Source: Hippasteria phrygiana (lineage: Eukaryota > Echinodermata > Asteroidea > Valvatida > Goniasteridae). From it: a DNA stretch of 64,000 nt. A program made the position numbers and the translations under genes. The notes beneath the pieces were generated by a model. The model had not been told where the DNA came from. It worked only from the letters and a program-made list of their open reading frames with translations, and made no database searches. Location: the NCBI GenBank assembly GCA_037893225.1, contig JAZGUH010000537.1, positions 744,001 through 808,000 of the forward strand, given 5' to 3'. Numbering within the stretch: the stretch's first letter is position 1; each line of letters starts with the position of its first letter. Shown here piece after piece: positions 1 through 11,620 of the stretch.

Positions 1-1826
1 TCACATGTCTCTTGCATGCACAGCATTGGCAATATGTGTGCACCGTGTAATGTTATATACAGCGTGAATACAAAAATACCCTGGAAAAAAGACCAGCATA
101 GACGCCCTAATGGGGAATTCCCTTCACGTGTGCCAATTTTGCTGGACTAAAGCTTGAATTGAATTGAAATCACTGCGAGTTCGGCGTCGTATTTTTACGA
201 CTGCAGATTTGTCTACGTACATGTAAATAAATGCCTAGATTAGTTTTGCCCATTGTCCTAATTTGTTCTCCATTTCAACTTCTATCCAACAACCAGCAGT
301 GTTAAAATAAAATTTAATAGGGTCGGTTGGTAGGCATAACATGTTAATTTTCTACCTCCATGCTAAAGGTGAGAATAATTAACGCATTACCTGTGTTAGA
401 GGGGTCCCGAAACGAAGTACATTTACAAATTTTGAGATGCTTTGTGAGACATATGCCTTAATTTTATGTGATACGAGCATTGCAAAGTGGAAAAAAAAAT
501 GTACGTATTGTAAAAATAATTAGCTTCCTTCCTATTTCTTTAAAACTGTAAACTTCTATGGTTAAGCCAAAACTCTCGTCTTGTGAATAATCGACCTTTT
601 TATTCAGAACAAAGATAGATACATGATTGATAGCCTATTAATCAGCAAAAGCAATAAACTAAACAAAATAAATATAAAACTGCGATCACCATATCACAAA
701 CTGCAAGCACAGAGTGCCGCGATACGAAAGCAGTCCATGCCGTACAACCCGCGGGCGTGCCCGGCCAACTGCCAGCTCCATGCGTCACCGTAACACGTTG
801 GCGACACGTGGAATTATCCACACAGCCGTTTATCACGCACATCACTCAACCACTTGTCCACTTCTTGTCGCAATTTGTCGAAAGTTTTGATTAAAACACA
901 TCTTGATTTTGACTATCCTTGTTGGTCCGATTCTTTGTTGGTTTTCGCCGGGATTTTATGAACAAATCTTGTCGAGCGGGCCTACGAAGTTCTAGAATCT
1001 TTTAGTAATTTGTTGCCTCCAAAGCATGCGTGTCAAAGCATGGTGTTGCATGAATAAACACCCCCCAACAACGGACCCGCTCTGCGCACTGCGCAGGCGC
1101 AGACGATTTTTTTTCCCCATGATCGAGCCCGTACTTATTTTGCCGCATGCGCACGTTCTCCCGGCCGAACATCGACAAGATGTACACGATCTTTGAGTTA
1201 CGCATAGTTTCACATGTCGGCAAGTACCGCTACTGTATGGGAATTCCGGACGCCCAGTCGGCAATTCCTACTATTAATGATCGGAAATCGGTATCGTAGA
1301 ATTAATTTGTCTTCCTCTACCTAATAACATTTTATGGCTTTCGAAAATAGGGTGACCCGAACTGAAGGCATATTTTTGTTTGGCCTAATTTATTACTGTG
1401 TTAAGGGAGTCGTGGTTTGTCTTGGGTATGTCACTGTTGGTTGGGAGCAATCGGTCGATGTGCGCGATCGGTCGATCGTGCTGCGCTATCAATCAGTCGA
1501 TTCTGACGGATATCTTGGACTTTACTTACCTTTAAAACAAATCCTCTAGAGCCGTGAATTAGAAAGAAAATGTGTTCGACTGGTGGCAGCGTGATCGGTC
1601 CATAGCGTCACGATCTACCGATAGCGCAGCACGATTTTTTGACGTTTTTGATGGCATTGTTTATGTCGATTAAAAACATCGGATCGGATCGGACATCGGC
1701 CGATGTTCCAAATAAAACATCGGCCATCGGATCGGCAGGCAAATCCAACATCAGTTGAACCTTAGTAGGAACAGGTAAACTGTCTTCGGTATTTATTAAT
1801 GTTTATTTTTAAATTCAATCATAAAA
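1..1826. other. Gene-free flank with possible LINE 3' tail
   Basis: I see no credible coding region. Positions about 150-172 read AAGCTTGAATTGAATTGAA, which looks like the short pentamer tail left at the 3' end of many non-LTR elements, so bases 1-172 may be a degraded LINE 3' UTR; this is only a guess. Positions about 1440-1740 are rich in CGATCGG-type octamers, probably a decayed simple repeat. The short ORFs across this stretch lack any family signature. Confidence 0.3.
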
Positions 1827-2272
1827 TGTGACCCGCTCTGCAAAAAGGGCACATAAGTCGCTGTATGCTTTTACGAGTTATGGGCCGTTCAATGTGAAGA
1901 GGGTGAAACATTCTACAAACAAGTGATTTTGAAGGGAGGGAATTTTTTGCATCTTTAATACCTATATTATTCTATTTCATAACCAAAATCTTTGATTTCA
2001 GTGAATAAAGTTAGAAAAAGAATGTGTTTTTGTCAAGTGCTTCCATCTATTGCTTTGCTTTTTGTGTTTTTAAATGGCTTGTTTCTCCTTAAGTCATTTC
2101 AAGAAATTCCTGAAAACAAACATGCAAATTTCCAAATATCTTGTGATTGCAAAATGCTAGAAATCTCAGACATATACCATATAAAAGCTTATAAAATGGC
2201 CTTTCCAGCTATATATAAAACACTATTTCCAAATTTTGCAACATAAGTGCCCTTTTTGCAGAGCGGGTCACA
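1827..2272. repeat. 446-bp MITE with about 26-bp terminal inverted repeats
   Basis: The left end begins TGTGACCCGCTCTGCAAAAA and continues GGGCAC; the right end is its reverse complement (GTGCCCTTTTTGCAGAGCGG then GTCACA). The interior is AT-rich and has no transposase. It is a non-autonomous DNA transposon or foldback. The target duplication is not clear enough to assign a superfamily. Confidence 0.75.
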
Positions 2273-2812
2273 AATGTTCATGTCAGGTCTATTTTAACAC
2301 AAGCCACGAATACATATGTACACATAACCGGATGATAACGAATAGTGACCTCATTTCCAACTTCCCCTGGGCAGTACCAACCCACAACAAAGACAGGACA
2401 TTGTTCCTAACCATAGAGTGTGGTTGAAAGGAAATACTATCCATCCAACCTTTACAACCATGAGCATATTTACAATTGCCAGTGACCAGCAAAACTTTAA
2501 ATACTTGGCTAATATTAAAGCCCTAATTACTTTGGTTTTTACCCAAAGAACACAAACTGGCAAAGTATACATGTATATTATGGGTTATTCCATGAAATTG
2601 AGACACACACACATTCTTTGATCATGTAATTGTTTTTCTTGTTTAAACTAAACTGACTTTAATGGTGATTATGGTATGAACTTGAAGAGTAAAGGGAAGG
2701 CTTTTGAATGATACAAAACATGAGGGCATTATGTACATACGTGTACAATATCAGCTAACGCCTAATTGCTTAGGGGGGAAAGGTATTCAGAGGATCAAAC
2801 TGTGAAAGTTCC
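2273..2812. other. No gene or recognised repeat
   Basis: AT-rich sequence between two short transposons. Short ORFs occur on both strands but overlap one another and have no domain motif or conserved composition. Confidence 0.4.
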
Positions 2813-3030
2813 TTAACCACTTGCGTACAGATGACGCCATATGGTGTCAAACAAAAAGTGCCACCAGGCCAGATGACGCCATTTGCCGCCGTTTGTGCAG
2901 TTTCAATCCATTGTTGATTATTGTTTATGTTACGCTTGACTGCACAAACACATTGTAGCGGTTCGCTTGGCTGCCAAAACCGCTGCGACACCCCGACGTC
3001 TCCAATAAAAAAAAATACTCAACGGGTTAA
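2813..3030 (+). mobile_element. piggyBac-like MITE, copy 1 (TTAA-bounded)
   Basis: It starts TTAACCACTTGCGTACAG and ends CTCAACGGGTTAA, so both edges carry TTAA and terminal CC/GG runs. The TTAA duplication with CCC-like termini is typical of piggyBac-class elements. The same sequence recurs inverted at 3105-3245 and 40544-40767 and truncated at 8489-8559. It has no coding capacity. Confidence 0.7.
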
Positions 3031-3104
3031 CTTGACGAGATGCACACATTTCTGAAAATAATAGGACTAACATTAACAAAATAAATGTGAATTTCTTGAC
3101 ATCA

Positions 3105-3245
3105 TTAACCTCTTGAGCACGGTATTTTACGGGAGACGTCGGGGTGTTGCAGCGGTTCTGGCAGCCAAATCGAACCGCTACAATATGTTTGTGCATGTTT
3201 GTGCATGTTTGTGCCCTATGGCGTCATCCGTACGCAAGGGGTTAA
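3105..3245 (-). mobile_element. piggyBac-like MITE, copy 2 (inverted, internally deleted)
   Basis: TTAACCTCTTGAGCACGG at the left and CCGTACGCAAGGGGTTAA at the right bound a 141-bp copy in the opposite orientation to copy 1. It has lost part of the interior, and GTGCATGTTT is repeated in tandem at about 3191-3211. Its right TTAA is shared with the left edge of the family-A MITE that follows. Confidence 0.7.
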
Positions 3246-3387
3246 AGGTAGTGTACATGATTGGTCATTGTTGCAATTTTCAGAAATGGGCGGATTTGGG
3301 GGTTAGTACATTTTATCGTTCCACTGACCTGTTCAAAGTTTTGCATTGTCGGATGGCCAAAAAAATGAGAAAAACGGCGCTCGTTTT
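3242..3387 (+). mobile_element. Family-A MITE, left part (interrupted)
   Basis: It begins TTAAAGGTAGTGTACATGAT, the terminus of a dispersed family also found at 18857-19342, 29164-29632, 34206-34673 and as fragments at 20893 and 45416. The copy is cut at 3387 by the hAT-type insertion and resumes at 5968. Homology across the break is clear, because the GCTCGTTTTC before the insertion continues as TTCAGCC...GGCGGATGATAGCC after it, as in the copy at 29164. Confidence 0.7.
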
Positions 3388-3408
3388 CAGTGTTGTAGTC
3401 AAGGCCAC

Positions 3409-3575
3409 AACCTGAGAGGCCGAGGCCGAGACCGAGGCCACAACCTCCGAGGCCGAGGCCGAGACCGAGGCCACAACCTCCGAGGCCGAGGCCACAACGT
3501 CCGAGGCCGAGGCCACAACGTCCGAGGCCGAGGCCACAACATCCGAGGCCAAGGCCGAGGCCGAGGCCAGCTACT
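3409..3575. repeat. GAGGCC-type tandem array
   Basis: Tandem imperfect units of the form GAGGCCGAGGCCACAACCTC repeat about eight times just inside the left terminus of the hAT-type element. The related array at 5826-5955 is the mirror at the right terminus. Open reading frames over this array are an effect of the 6-bp periodicity. Confidence 0.8.
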
Positions 3576-5435
3576 AAACACGTAATAAACTAATAATCCA
3601 CTCAATCAAGGTTAAGATTTTGTTGGATTCTTTTTATTTTTAAGTCAACGGCAGGTTCCTCAAAGGATATGTTTATGCATTTCAAGAACATAAGGGTCTC
3701 CAGCATCTGTTAGGATAGATTTGCAGGGTGGGGCCTCATAATAATCCCTCCTCTGCTAAAAATACGCTCTACTGGAGCATTGCTGGCTGGAACATAGTCT
3801 TGGGCCCAATACCCGTGTGTTAACACGTTTATATTTAATTGTCGTTTTTCATAAATACTTTTCTACATGTATTGTTAGGTTACTCGTGGTTTTGCATGCA
3901 TGTCTTATTTGGGGCCAAATTTGAGGCTACATTGCCTGATATCCATTTTTAGCCAAGACTTTTCATTTTTACGGAAAAGTAGCCACATTTTGATCTGATA
4001 TCTTTAAAAAGGCAAACATGAAAATCAACATTTAAATATGAACGTGTTTGTTGTTATTTCGGAGGCGCCCGCGCACCAAATTCACTAACGTTGTGTCTTC
4101 TCGAAATCTAGACTTCGTACACGTGTGCGTTCTGGCCTCACGCATGCGTAGTTTACAAAATGCAGCCGGATCCGCAGCCGGTGTTTGTCAAACGTGCATG
4201 ATTTTGGATCGCGCGCCACGAGGGTTTGGATAAGTTGGCAGGCAATTCTTAACTTTTTCTTTACTTTTCGACGATTCTCCCCTGCTTTTCCGAGGGATCC
4301 AATCAGCGACCGAGTTTGAGCCTTATCATAAATTATTCATTACACGCAACATAGGACATGACAAGGCATCATGACCATTGATCTCCTCGAATAGGCGCTT
4401 CAACGTGTAAAGCGAGTAGTTTTCTTGAAATAACTTGTTTTGACGCTGTTCTTTTTTAGTGAAAGGTAGATAAAAACTTTTAGCAAAATATTATTTTTCA
4501 TTTCAATTTACAAAATCTTAACGATATATCAATTTAGGGAAAAGGAGAACGAAAAAGTCTAGTACGTCATAAAATACGTCACTCGCCATTGTTCTAGTGG
4601 TTCACACGCCAGTCTTAATAGCGTAGACATATGCAGTATAAGGCGGTCGTCGCATTATGTACGCACGTTCACTTACGTCCGCAGCGCGCACATGCAGTAC
4701 AGGGGTTTTGGGGGCCGGGCTTTCTCTTCCCGACAATGAGCCAATCACGTTGCAACATGACGCTCAGGTCAAACATTTTTTCCTACTTTTCTTAACTTTT
4801 AGACAGTCATGCATGTTTTCATATATTGTAAAATTAATTTTGAATTTATCCATATTTATGGCCGTTTCATTGTTCAGATCTTCGTAAAAACAAAGTATTA
4901 TAGAAAACAAAATCAACCATACGTAAAAGTCCTATAACCGGCGGCTCGGAGGTGCTCGGAGGTGCCTAGAAGTTCAATCGTGACCTTTATGTGTGATACT
5001 TACACCGTCTATTGTGCTCAAACTCGGTCGCTGATTGCATAACCTCCATCATTCATTATCACGTGATATGAATACTGCATACAAACAGTTGTAGTTCCCA
5101 CAGTCTGGGCGTGCCCCCGAAATGCCAACTTATCCAAGACGCTACTACAGACAGATCCAAAATCTTATCGCGCTGTCGGCCTATTATTGCAACTACCTAA
5201 TTGCGCTGCCTGTGCATTGCAACTGCGAAAGTAAAAAAGTACAATAGTAACGTCTTGGAACCAAGACTAGCTGGAATAGAGAGGACAGTCTTTGCAAGGA
5301 CATGCAGTGATGGGTACATAGACTAGTAGACATGCGACAGGCTTTGCGTTGCGCGAGCATGCGTGAGTAACAGGTTGGTTCCCTCAACTTCACTGCCGGC
5401 CATTATGATTATCGCTATAACGTTCACTCGTTCAG

Positions 5436-5655
5436 GGCCGAGTGGTGGACCAGGAATCAGTCTATAGCGGGAGTAGACTGATTATCTAACAAGAAGATTG
5501 GATGCTACCTGAGTACGTGTAACGCAACAGTGGCAGTTCATGGGTCGAGTGAAGTGCTCGACCAGGAACTAGTCTATTAACGGGAGTAGACTGGTTCTAC
5601 AAGAAGATGACACATGTACATGTCCCTACGTGAGTACGTGCAATCGGAGAGCTCT
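5436..5655 (+). repeat. Direct duplication of an about 115-bp unit
   Basis: Two units share GACCAGGAA(T/C)(C/T)AGTCTAT, GGGAGTAGACTG, ACAAGAAGAT and TGAGTACGTG in the same order and spacing. Each unit also contains an imperfect AGTCTA...TAGACT hairpin. Confidence 0.6.
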
Positions 5656-5967
5656 CTATAGCTCCATGGTGCAATAATGCAAATACCAGTTCATTCATTC
5701 GTGCGTATCTACTTGAAACTTTATTTTCGTTTCACGGAACCCACTGTGGCAGCTTCTCGACAGTTTGATGAGGTAAAAAATTAAAATTATGTGAAACAGA
5801 AAACGCATGTGAATTGGTGGGAAAATTGGTCAAAGTGGGCGGCCTCGAGCCGGCCTCGACCAGATCATCGAGTCCGGAAGGCTCCAAAGCCGAGGCCGAG
5901 GCCTTGCACTCCGAGGCCATAAAAATCGGCCTCGAGGCCGAGGCCGGTCTCGAGACCTCCAACACTG

Positions 5968-6258
5968 CTTGTTTTCAGCCATCAGGCGGATGATAGCCTT
6001 CAGTCAAGGCGGGCGTGGCTACCTGGACGCGAGACGCGCCCTGAATGCCAGCATGTCAGCTGGAAATCATTGGAAAACGATATAAATTTCAACTTTCTTT
6101 GACAACGACAGCACACCTGGTGCCATCATTTCACAGGATGATTAAGACTGCTACTAACTTACAGTCTACATGTACATGTAGTAAGGTACATGTATTTCAT
6201 AATAATTCAGTAAAAAAGTAGAAAATTGAGGATTACCAATCGTGTACACTACGTTTAA
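5968..6258 (+). mobile_element. Family-A MITE, right part
   Basis: This continues the copy broken at 3387. It contains the conserved segment around GACAACGACAGCACACCTGG and ends ACCAATCGTGTACACTACGT TTAA, complementary to the family's left terminus. Confidence 0.65.
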
Positions 6259-7016
6259 GTATTGTTTTTTTCAATAACTTGGATTACGGATCTTGGGAAA
6301 AAAATGTTTTCAATCGCCACCGAAAATTGTCGAATTCGAAAAAAAAAAAAAATAAAATAAACACATAAAAAATCATCGAACTTTGAAAGTACAATAAACA
6401 ACCCCGGCAGTGCCGTATCTAAGACATACATGTACATGTATAGAACAAGCATAGGATCGTACGCAGTGAACACTTGTTGACTGTTTTTGTGTGGAATCCG
6501 ATCCACATGCACATGGTGTGCATACATTGTGTACATGTATGTACGTACATTGTACATGTACACACTGGCGTGCAAAAATATTTATGCACCAGCTGTACGA
6601 TTTTCAACATGAAGTTTGACTTAAAAACATGGATGTTAAATAAATTTTCCAAACCTGTGTCTTGTGTCATTATTTTAGTCAGTAATACATGCAAGTTTCC
6701 AACACAAAAACACCCTCTCCTTTGTGGAAAAAACATGCCCTTCCCGACGTGATATTACTGACTGCGCGACGGTCAACGTTAAACCGCCATCTTGAATTGC
6801 CTCATGTAATTAAGTTTGGATTTAAACCAATAGACATGATAGAGGGAAAAGGCGCGCGGTGTTTCGGGACGTTTTATGAATATTTAGCAGGTCAATTGCC
6901 GTGACCATTCATAAATTATTGAAATTGGATTCCCCTGGCCTAATTATACAGGAATTTGAATGCCTGTATCAGAAAGCGCCACAATGCCACTCAGAAAGTG
7001 ACAACAATCACCAAAA
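6259..7016. other. No intact gene; Tc1-like terminus near 6563
   Basis: The stretch is AT-rich with short TACATGTA palindromes. At about 6563-6598 the sequence CACTGGCGTGCAAAAATATT resembles the end of a Tc1/mariner element and lies upstream of the decayed transposase described next. Nothing else is recognisable. Confidence 0.35.
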
Positions 7017-7895
7017 AGTGATGATCCATAAACCAAGCCTGGCATGGGGAGGGGGAATTTCCAACCGCGAGATTGCCCGGAGGCTTCGGATTTTGGAGAG
7101 TACTGTGAGGTACAATTTGCGGAAATTGCAATATAAGCTTGTGCGGTTTACCTGTAAACCGGTTTTTCAGATTTTTGAAAAACCTTAAAACCGTCTGCAA
7201 CAATATTTAATTCATTTTACAAAATCAGAGTGAAAAAAATGTCAAACAATACTTCCAAAACCACAAAGAAAAGATTACCGTACTTGTCTGAAGAACACTT
7301 AACAGTCTTTATCTTAGGCGCAAATGACATTTGCCGAATCGTGAGGCTTATTAATTTCACGCATCGCAAGCGCGGGCCCATGCTGGACACAGCGCTTGCC
7401 TGCACATGCACACTACACACTCCACATGCCACATACGCGCTGCATGCACGGCGGGCTGGCCGGCCGACAGAAACTAACACCACTGGATTTACTATACTAT
7501 ACTCACAAGCTTGTGCGCATCTACGGTCTACGTCACAAATCTCATTAGACTTCGACCTAGTACTCTATTGGAAACACTCATATCGCTCACGTATTAAACG
7601 CGTCACGAAAATTGACAAACAGCCAATTGAACCAAATAAAGATCTGGTCGTCCAAGGAAGACCACAGAAAAAGCTGACCGCCACCTCGTGCGAAGTTCAC
7701 GACGAAACTTCGCACGAAACCGCCCCCTGAGCTAGCCGTCGTCCAACCTTGCCGAGCTGTGGGTGCTGCATGAAATGCATCGCTCGACCGTATCCAGGAG
7801 ACTGGCAGCTGTTGGCTTATTTGTGGAGAGTTTCACATCACAAGCCCTGCCTCACTGCCGACCACGAGGCCCATCGCGGGATTGGGCTGAATCAA
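7017..7895 (+). pseudogene. Decayed Tc1/mariner-like transposase N-terminus
   Basis: Two blocks look like the paired helix-turn-helix DNA-binding region of a Tc1-type transposase. The first, at about 7060-7130, contains ISNREIARRLRILESTVR, a typical first HTH. The second, in another frame at about 7738-7830, contains LAELWVLHEMHRSTVSRRLA followed by AVGLF, matching the second HTH. Between them GRPQKKLT (about 7657-7680) resembles the linker (GRGRPRKLT-like) of the family. Stops, frame changes and about 0.5 kb of unrelated sequence interrupt the order, and no DDE catalytic domain is visible. It is a dead fragment; family assignment is from motifs only. Confidence 0.5.
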
Positions 7896-8488
7896 TCCGC
7901 GCCGCGCATGCTGGAGAATGTGTTTTATCATTAATTTCACGTTCCACGGGCGACGCCATTTTGGATTACAGGGCGCCGCCATGTTTTTTTGTTTTGTTTT
8001 TTCCCACTCGCCGCCCGACCCGGAGAAATAAAAAAATCCATAATCCAAGTTTTAAAAAAACACTGGCCTTACCTAAATTGTATGAAGTGTGAATCAGGCA
8101 TTCTACAAATGTACTTCAAAATCACAGAAGTGACTCGCTCTGACAATACACAGATTTCCTGCTGCTTTGACCATGATGACTGTGTGCTATGTTTACATTC
8201 TCTATCAATGATGCATCAAAATTCAACAACTGAACAGGAAACTGGAAAAGAAATGAACCTGATGAACATGGTAAATGCATACCAACATGTACATGTATAC
8301 ATATGTATACAAGTACATCATACAAAGGAGAACATTTGTCTTTACTGGCGAGTGTTATACTGTGTGTGCCAAGCAATCCATGTACTGTAAATGGGCAAAC
8401 GGCAATAAGACCCAAGTGATTACAGGCCCTACATGCAATGCATGTATGTACATGTATCTCAACATAACATTTTGATGCATAAATACAC
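7896..8488. other. No gene
   Basis: Mixed-composition sequence with TACATGTA runs at 8285-8320 and 8448-8460. Several overlapping short ORFs in both directions have no domain signature. Confidence 0.4.
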
Positions 8489-8559
8489 TTAACCCCTTGC
8501 GTACGGATGACGCCATATGGTGCAAATAAAACAGTGCCACCAGGCCGGATGACGCCATT
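8489..8559 (+). mobile_element. piggyBac-like MITE, truncated copy 3
   Basis: TTAACCCCTTGCGTACGGAT begins a copy of the family seen at 2813-3030, and similarity stops at about 8559 after GATGACGCCATTC. The right end is missing, and a small ATGAAATACC...AGTATTTCAT hairpin follows at about 8560-8591. Confidence 0.6.
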
Positions 8560-8591
8560 CATGAAATACCAAAGGCTAGCAGTATTTCATG

Positions 8592-9040
8592 AAACAACCG
8601 TCGGGGTTTTTGGTGCGACGAGCTGTGTGCGCCTGCGCAGACATGATTCCGCCATATTGAATTGGTCTTCACGGCTGAGAAGGGTAGCATTTCATGTTGC
8701 ACATTTAGAGACAAATTACACCAGACGGAACCATGAAAAAGTCCTAATTTTGGCGAAATATTGAGACGCTATGGTAAAGCGAACCTACATGCCGAGTTTA
8801 GGGTCGAATGATTTCCATGAATGTTTTTCTTTTAATCCTTAACTAATCGCAGGCAGCGCAGTATATGGCCCAGAGCGAGAGTCTACTCATGCGGCAGGGC
8901 ATAGCCTACATGGGCTGTCGAGCGCAATCTGGAGTCTTGCGCAAGTTTATTGTACTCCCTCCCATGCCTCCTGAGCTCATTTCCCTTTAAATGAAATCCA
9001 TTCATGAACTCAGCCGTAAAAGTAACAATACATTCTTCCT
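8592..9040. other. No gene
   Basis: I see no coding signature, repeat array or RNA gene in this stretch. Confidence 0.4.
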
Positions 9041-9154
9041 AGTCCGAGATCCGAGTAACTTGGAACCTCTATCGCCTTTTTTAACATTTGGATATGATAC
9101 TATCGCCAGATCAAATGTTTAAAAAGGCGATAGAGGGTCCAAGTTACTCGGACT
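9041..9154. repeat. Foldback hairpin of about 115 bp
   Basis: AGTCCGAG...CCGAGTAACTTGGA and CTCTATCGCCTTTTT on the left pair with AAAAAGGCGATAGAG, TCCAAGTTACTCGGACT on the right, leaving about 20 bases of loop. It is a foldback MITE or a structured-RNA precursor; the DNA alone cannot decide. Confidence 0.65.
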
Positions 9155-9810
9155 AACGTTTAGGCCTACACAATGTACATCATGTAATGATGTACATTTT
9201 TCCCATGAATTTAGTGTCCGAGAACTGGGCAGCACCCACCACCCCCGTGCACCGTCGCCGTCGGCGTCGAACACTCACCTCTTTTGAAGAACAAGATTTC
9301 TGTGGGTTTTTTCTTGTGATCGTGAATCTTCGTACATGTACTGTCGACGATCTTTTTAAGTCACACTTCTGTGTGTACACGTGCTGTAAAGATTTAGTTA
9401 TGGTTATTTCAGAAACTGAACACTGAAGTTACACTCGACTGAAGTACATCGCGCTTGTAACTTCCGGTATGTGTATATGTACAAAAATGTACGTACGTAC
9501 GTGTGGTTACTCAAATAAACTTGCCAGTACGTTTCAAACCCGACAAAATTTACAAATAAACACTGCATCATTTTTGCGTGCAGCACTACATACACTGTAC
9601 GAGTATGCGCTGCATGTGACAAGTTTATTTATGACGTCAAAAATTCATGTTCAATAGGGGGCGGTATTTAAAAGTTAATTTTGCAAGCAACAGTTTTTTT
9701 TCTGAATAAACAGCCCATTTTCAAGTTAGATTCATGCTACTGTCAGACATCGACAGTGTGGGTGGATCAACTTGAAAATAAGATTGAGTTGGTTCGGGCT
9801 ATAGACTAAT
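9155..9810. other. No gene
   Basis: Only short overlapping ORFs occur, with TACGTACGTACG-type alternating runs at about 9487-9502. No recognisable feature. Confidence 0.4.
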
Positions 9811-10010
9811 CCGGCGACCAAAATTAGAAGCATTTACTGCGGTGGCGAGGCGCTCGCGGGCGTGTTAGACGCACGCGCTCGACGCAGCTTCGACCAACAG
9901 GGTGTTTACAACTTGCCAAAATGCGCGCGCGACTGAAATTAAAGAACGCGCGCAACCTGCACGCGAGCGCGGCACCACTGTAAAAACGGCGTCGGCGAAT
10001 TCCTGTATAG
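9811..10010 (-). repeat. Dispersed GC-rich repeat B, copy 1
   Basis: This 200-bp segment is the reverse complement of 10271-10470, and a third copy lies at 17217-17376. Shared blocks include CCGGCGACCA, TTCTAATTTTGG, GACCAACAGGGTGTTTAC and the end GGAATTCGCCGAC. Copies 1 and 2 form an inverted pair separated by 260 bp, so together they may be the termini of one element. Confidence 0.75.
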
Positions 10011-10270
10011 AGCACGATGCTCAGATTTTTCAACAAAGCGATGATAGGTGTCTTTCTGAAACATCATTTGTTTTTGTACTATACCTCCATGGTACAACGG
10101 CCCTATTTTGAAAAGGGTGCTGTCCAAAACTTTTCTGAGAAAGTCAACTTCTCTTTAATTTTCCCTTAGACTACATTCTGAAATTTTTGATATGACAAAG
10201 GGATGTGTTGCGCCCTAGTAAATGAGTAGTCTTGGTTCCAAGACGTCCTTATAGCGCGCGGTGCGTACGT

Positions 10271-10470
10271 ATACAGGAATTCGCCGACACCATTTTTACA
10301 GTGGTGCCGCGCTCGCGTGCAGGTTGCGCGCGTTCTTTAATTTCAGTCGCGCGCGCATTTTGGCAAGCTGTAAACACCCTGTTGGTCGAAGCTGCATCGA
10401 GCGCGTGCGTAAAATACGCACGCGAGCGTGATGCCACCGCAGTAAATGCTTCTAATTTTGGTCGCCGGAT
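10271..10470 (+). repeat. Dispersed GC-rich repeat B, copy 2
   Basis: Starts ATACAGGAATTCGCCGAC and ends GGTCGCCGGAT. It is the inverted partner of 9811-10010. CpG-rich GCGCGC blocks explain the long spurious ORFs on both strands. Confidence 0.75.
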
Positions 10471-11467
10471 TCGTCTTTAGCGCTCATCAGCAACCTCGTT
10501 CCCATGGTGTCGAGCAGCGCCCTCACCGACACCACAGCTGCTCTCTCACCCTGGTATGGGATCATTTAAATGTGCAATATTTTTTAACACGCATGCAAAT
10601 TAGGCTCCCTGTGAGCGATGTATTCTGGGCACGTAGTAGTCTGATGGCAATTCTTAAACTTCACATCTTCGTCGAATTCACAGCATAGGCTCTTTGGTAC
10701 TAGATTGATTAGCTTGATTGTAAAATCGTGAAAAAGGCGGCAAACTACGTGCAGTTCATGGGTTATCAGAATGGTTGACATGGTTGAGCATCAACGAAGC
10801 GTCATTTATCTCAAAATGAAAAGGACAAAAAACAAAGTTACATACCCTTGTACGTGGCGCACACTCGAGGCAAATTACTAGTAGGCTTCGGACTTCCTCT
10901 TGTCAGTTTTGATAAAACCTAAAAAAAAGGACAGGCTTTCGCCGGGGCAAAAGGCCTCGGACTGCGGCATGGCGGGCGGCGTTTGCCGTTGGCACACGCA
11001 GGACCAAAAACCCGCCGTTTCGTTCGCAGCTGGAGCACTCTGACCAGGAGATCTGAGGAATCATTTGCTACAACCACTGCTACTACATGCACGCCAGTTT
11101 AGCGATGTTGACCCCGTGCATCCTCCACCGTTTTATAGACCTTCGTTCCACAACTTGACTTCGGCATATTGTGTCACTTCGTGTGAAAGCTACGGTGAAA
11201 GCAATTGCGGAAAACTTTTTTTTGTCCACTGACTCTCCAGATGTGCGTCCCACGTTTGTCGCTTTTGGAACATAATTTAACTTCAAGATGCAAGTATCAG
11301 ATTTGACGGGTGTATTTTTTGAGGAGCTGGGCGTCACTATTGCAGAAATTTCAGAGAATATATACTACTGACTACTACTACTACAGAAAAGTCACTAACG
11401 TTAAAAAATACAAACAAAAGTTTCACTTTTGGCGCGGCAAACTTTCATCAAGAAATACAGTGGAATT
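10471..11467. other. No gene; partial repeat shared with 11830-11985
   Basis: Positions about 10499-10575 (GTGTCGAGCAGCGCCCTCAC, then CTCTCTCACCCTGGT and ATTTAAA) recur at about 11837-11985 with an insert, so this is another dispersed repeat. The rest shows nothing recognisable. Confidence 0.45.
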
Positions 11468-11620
11468 GTACGGTTTTAATTTCTCTATAATTATGCTAAT
11501 AAGCTAATGCTGTATTTTCACTATCCAATCAGGGCATGAGTAAGGAGTTCCCATCCCAGGGCTTACTATTGGAAACGAGGTTGAAAATAAAGTAAGCCAT
11601 GGGAACAAGGTTGCGCTCAT
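11468..11620 (+). repeat. Dispersed repeat C, copy 1
   Basis: About 150 bp nearly identical to 41627-41775. Shared blocks include TACGGTTTTAATTTCTCT, GCTAATGCTGTATTTTCACT, GTTCCCATCCCAGGGCTTAC and AAGTAAGCCATGGGAAC. No coding capacity. Confidence 0.75.

Larger units (their letters stand above)
3388..5967. mobile_element. 2.58-kb non-autonomous hAT-type element
   Basis: The termini are CAGTGTTG (left) and CAACACTG (right), a perfect 8-bp inverted repeat of the hAT type. They are flanked by the 8-bp duplications CTCGTTTT (3380-3387) and CTTGTTTT (5968-5975), with one mismatch. The element splits a family-A MITE. Both ends carry arrays of the GAGGCC motif (about 3409-3575 and 5826-5955). The interior has inverted segments (about 4205-4330 against 5010-5165) and a direct duplication at 5436-5655. 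I see no transposase, so it must be mobilised in trans if at all. Confidence 0.75.

Noticed and set aside
3313..3605. Ala/Ser/Val- and Arg/Gly-rich ORFs on both strands
   Set aside because: Produced by the GAGGCC tandem array.
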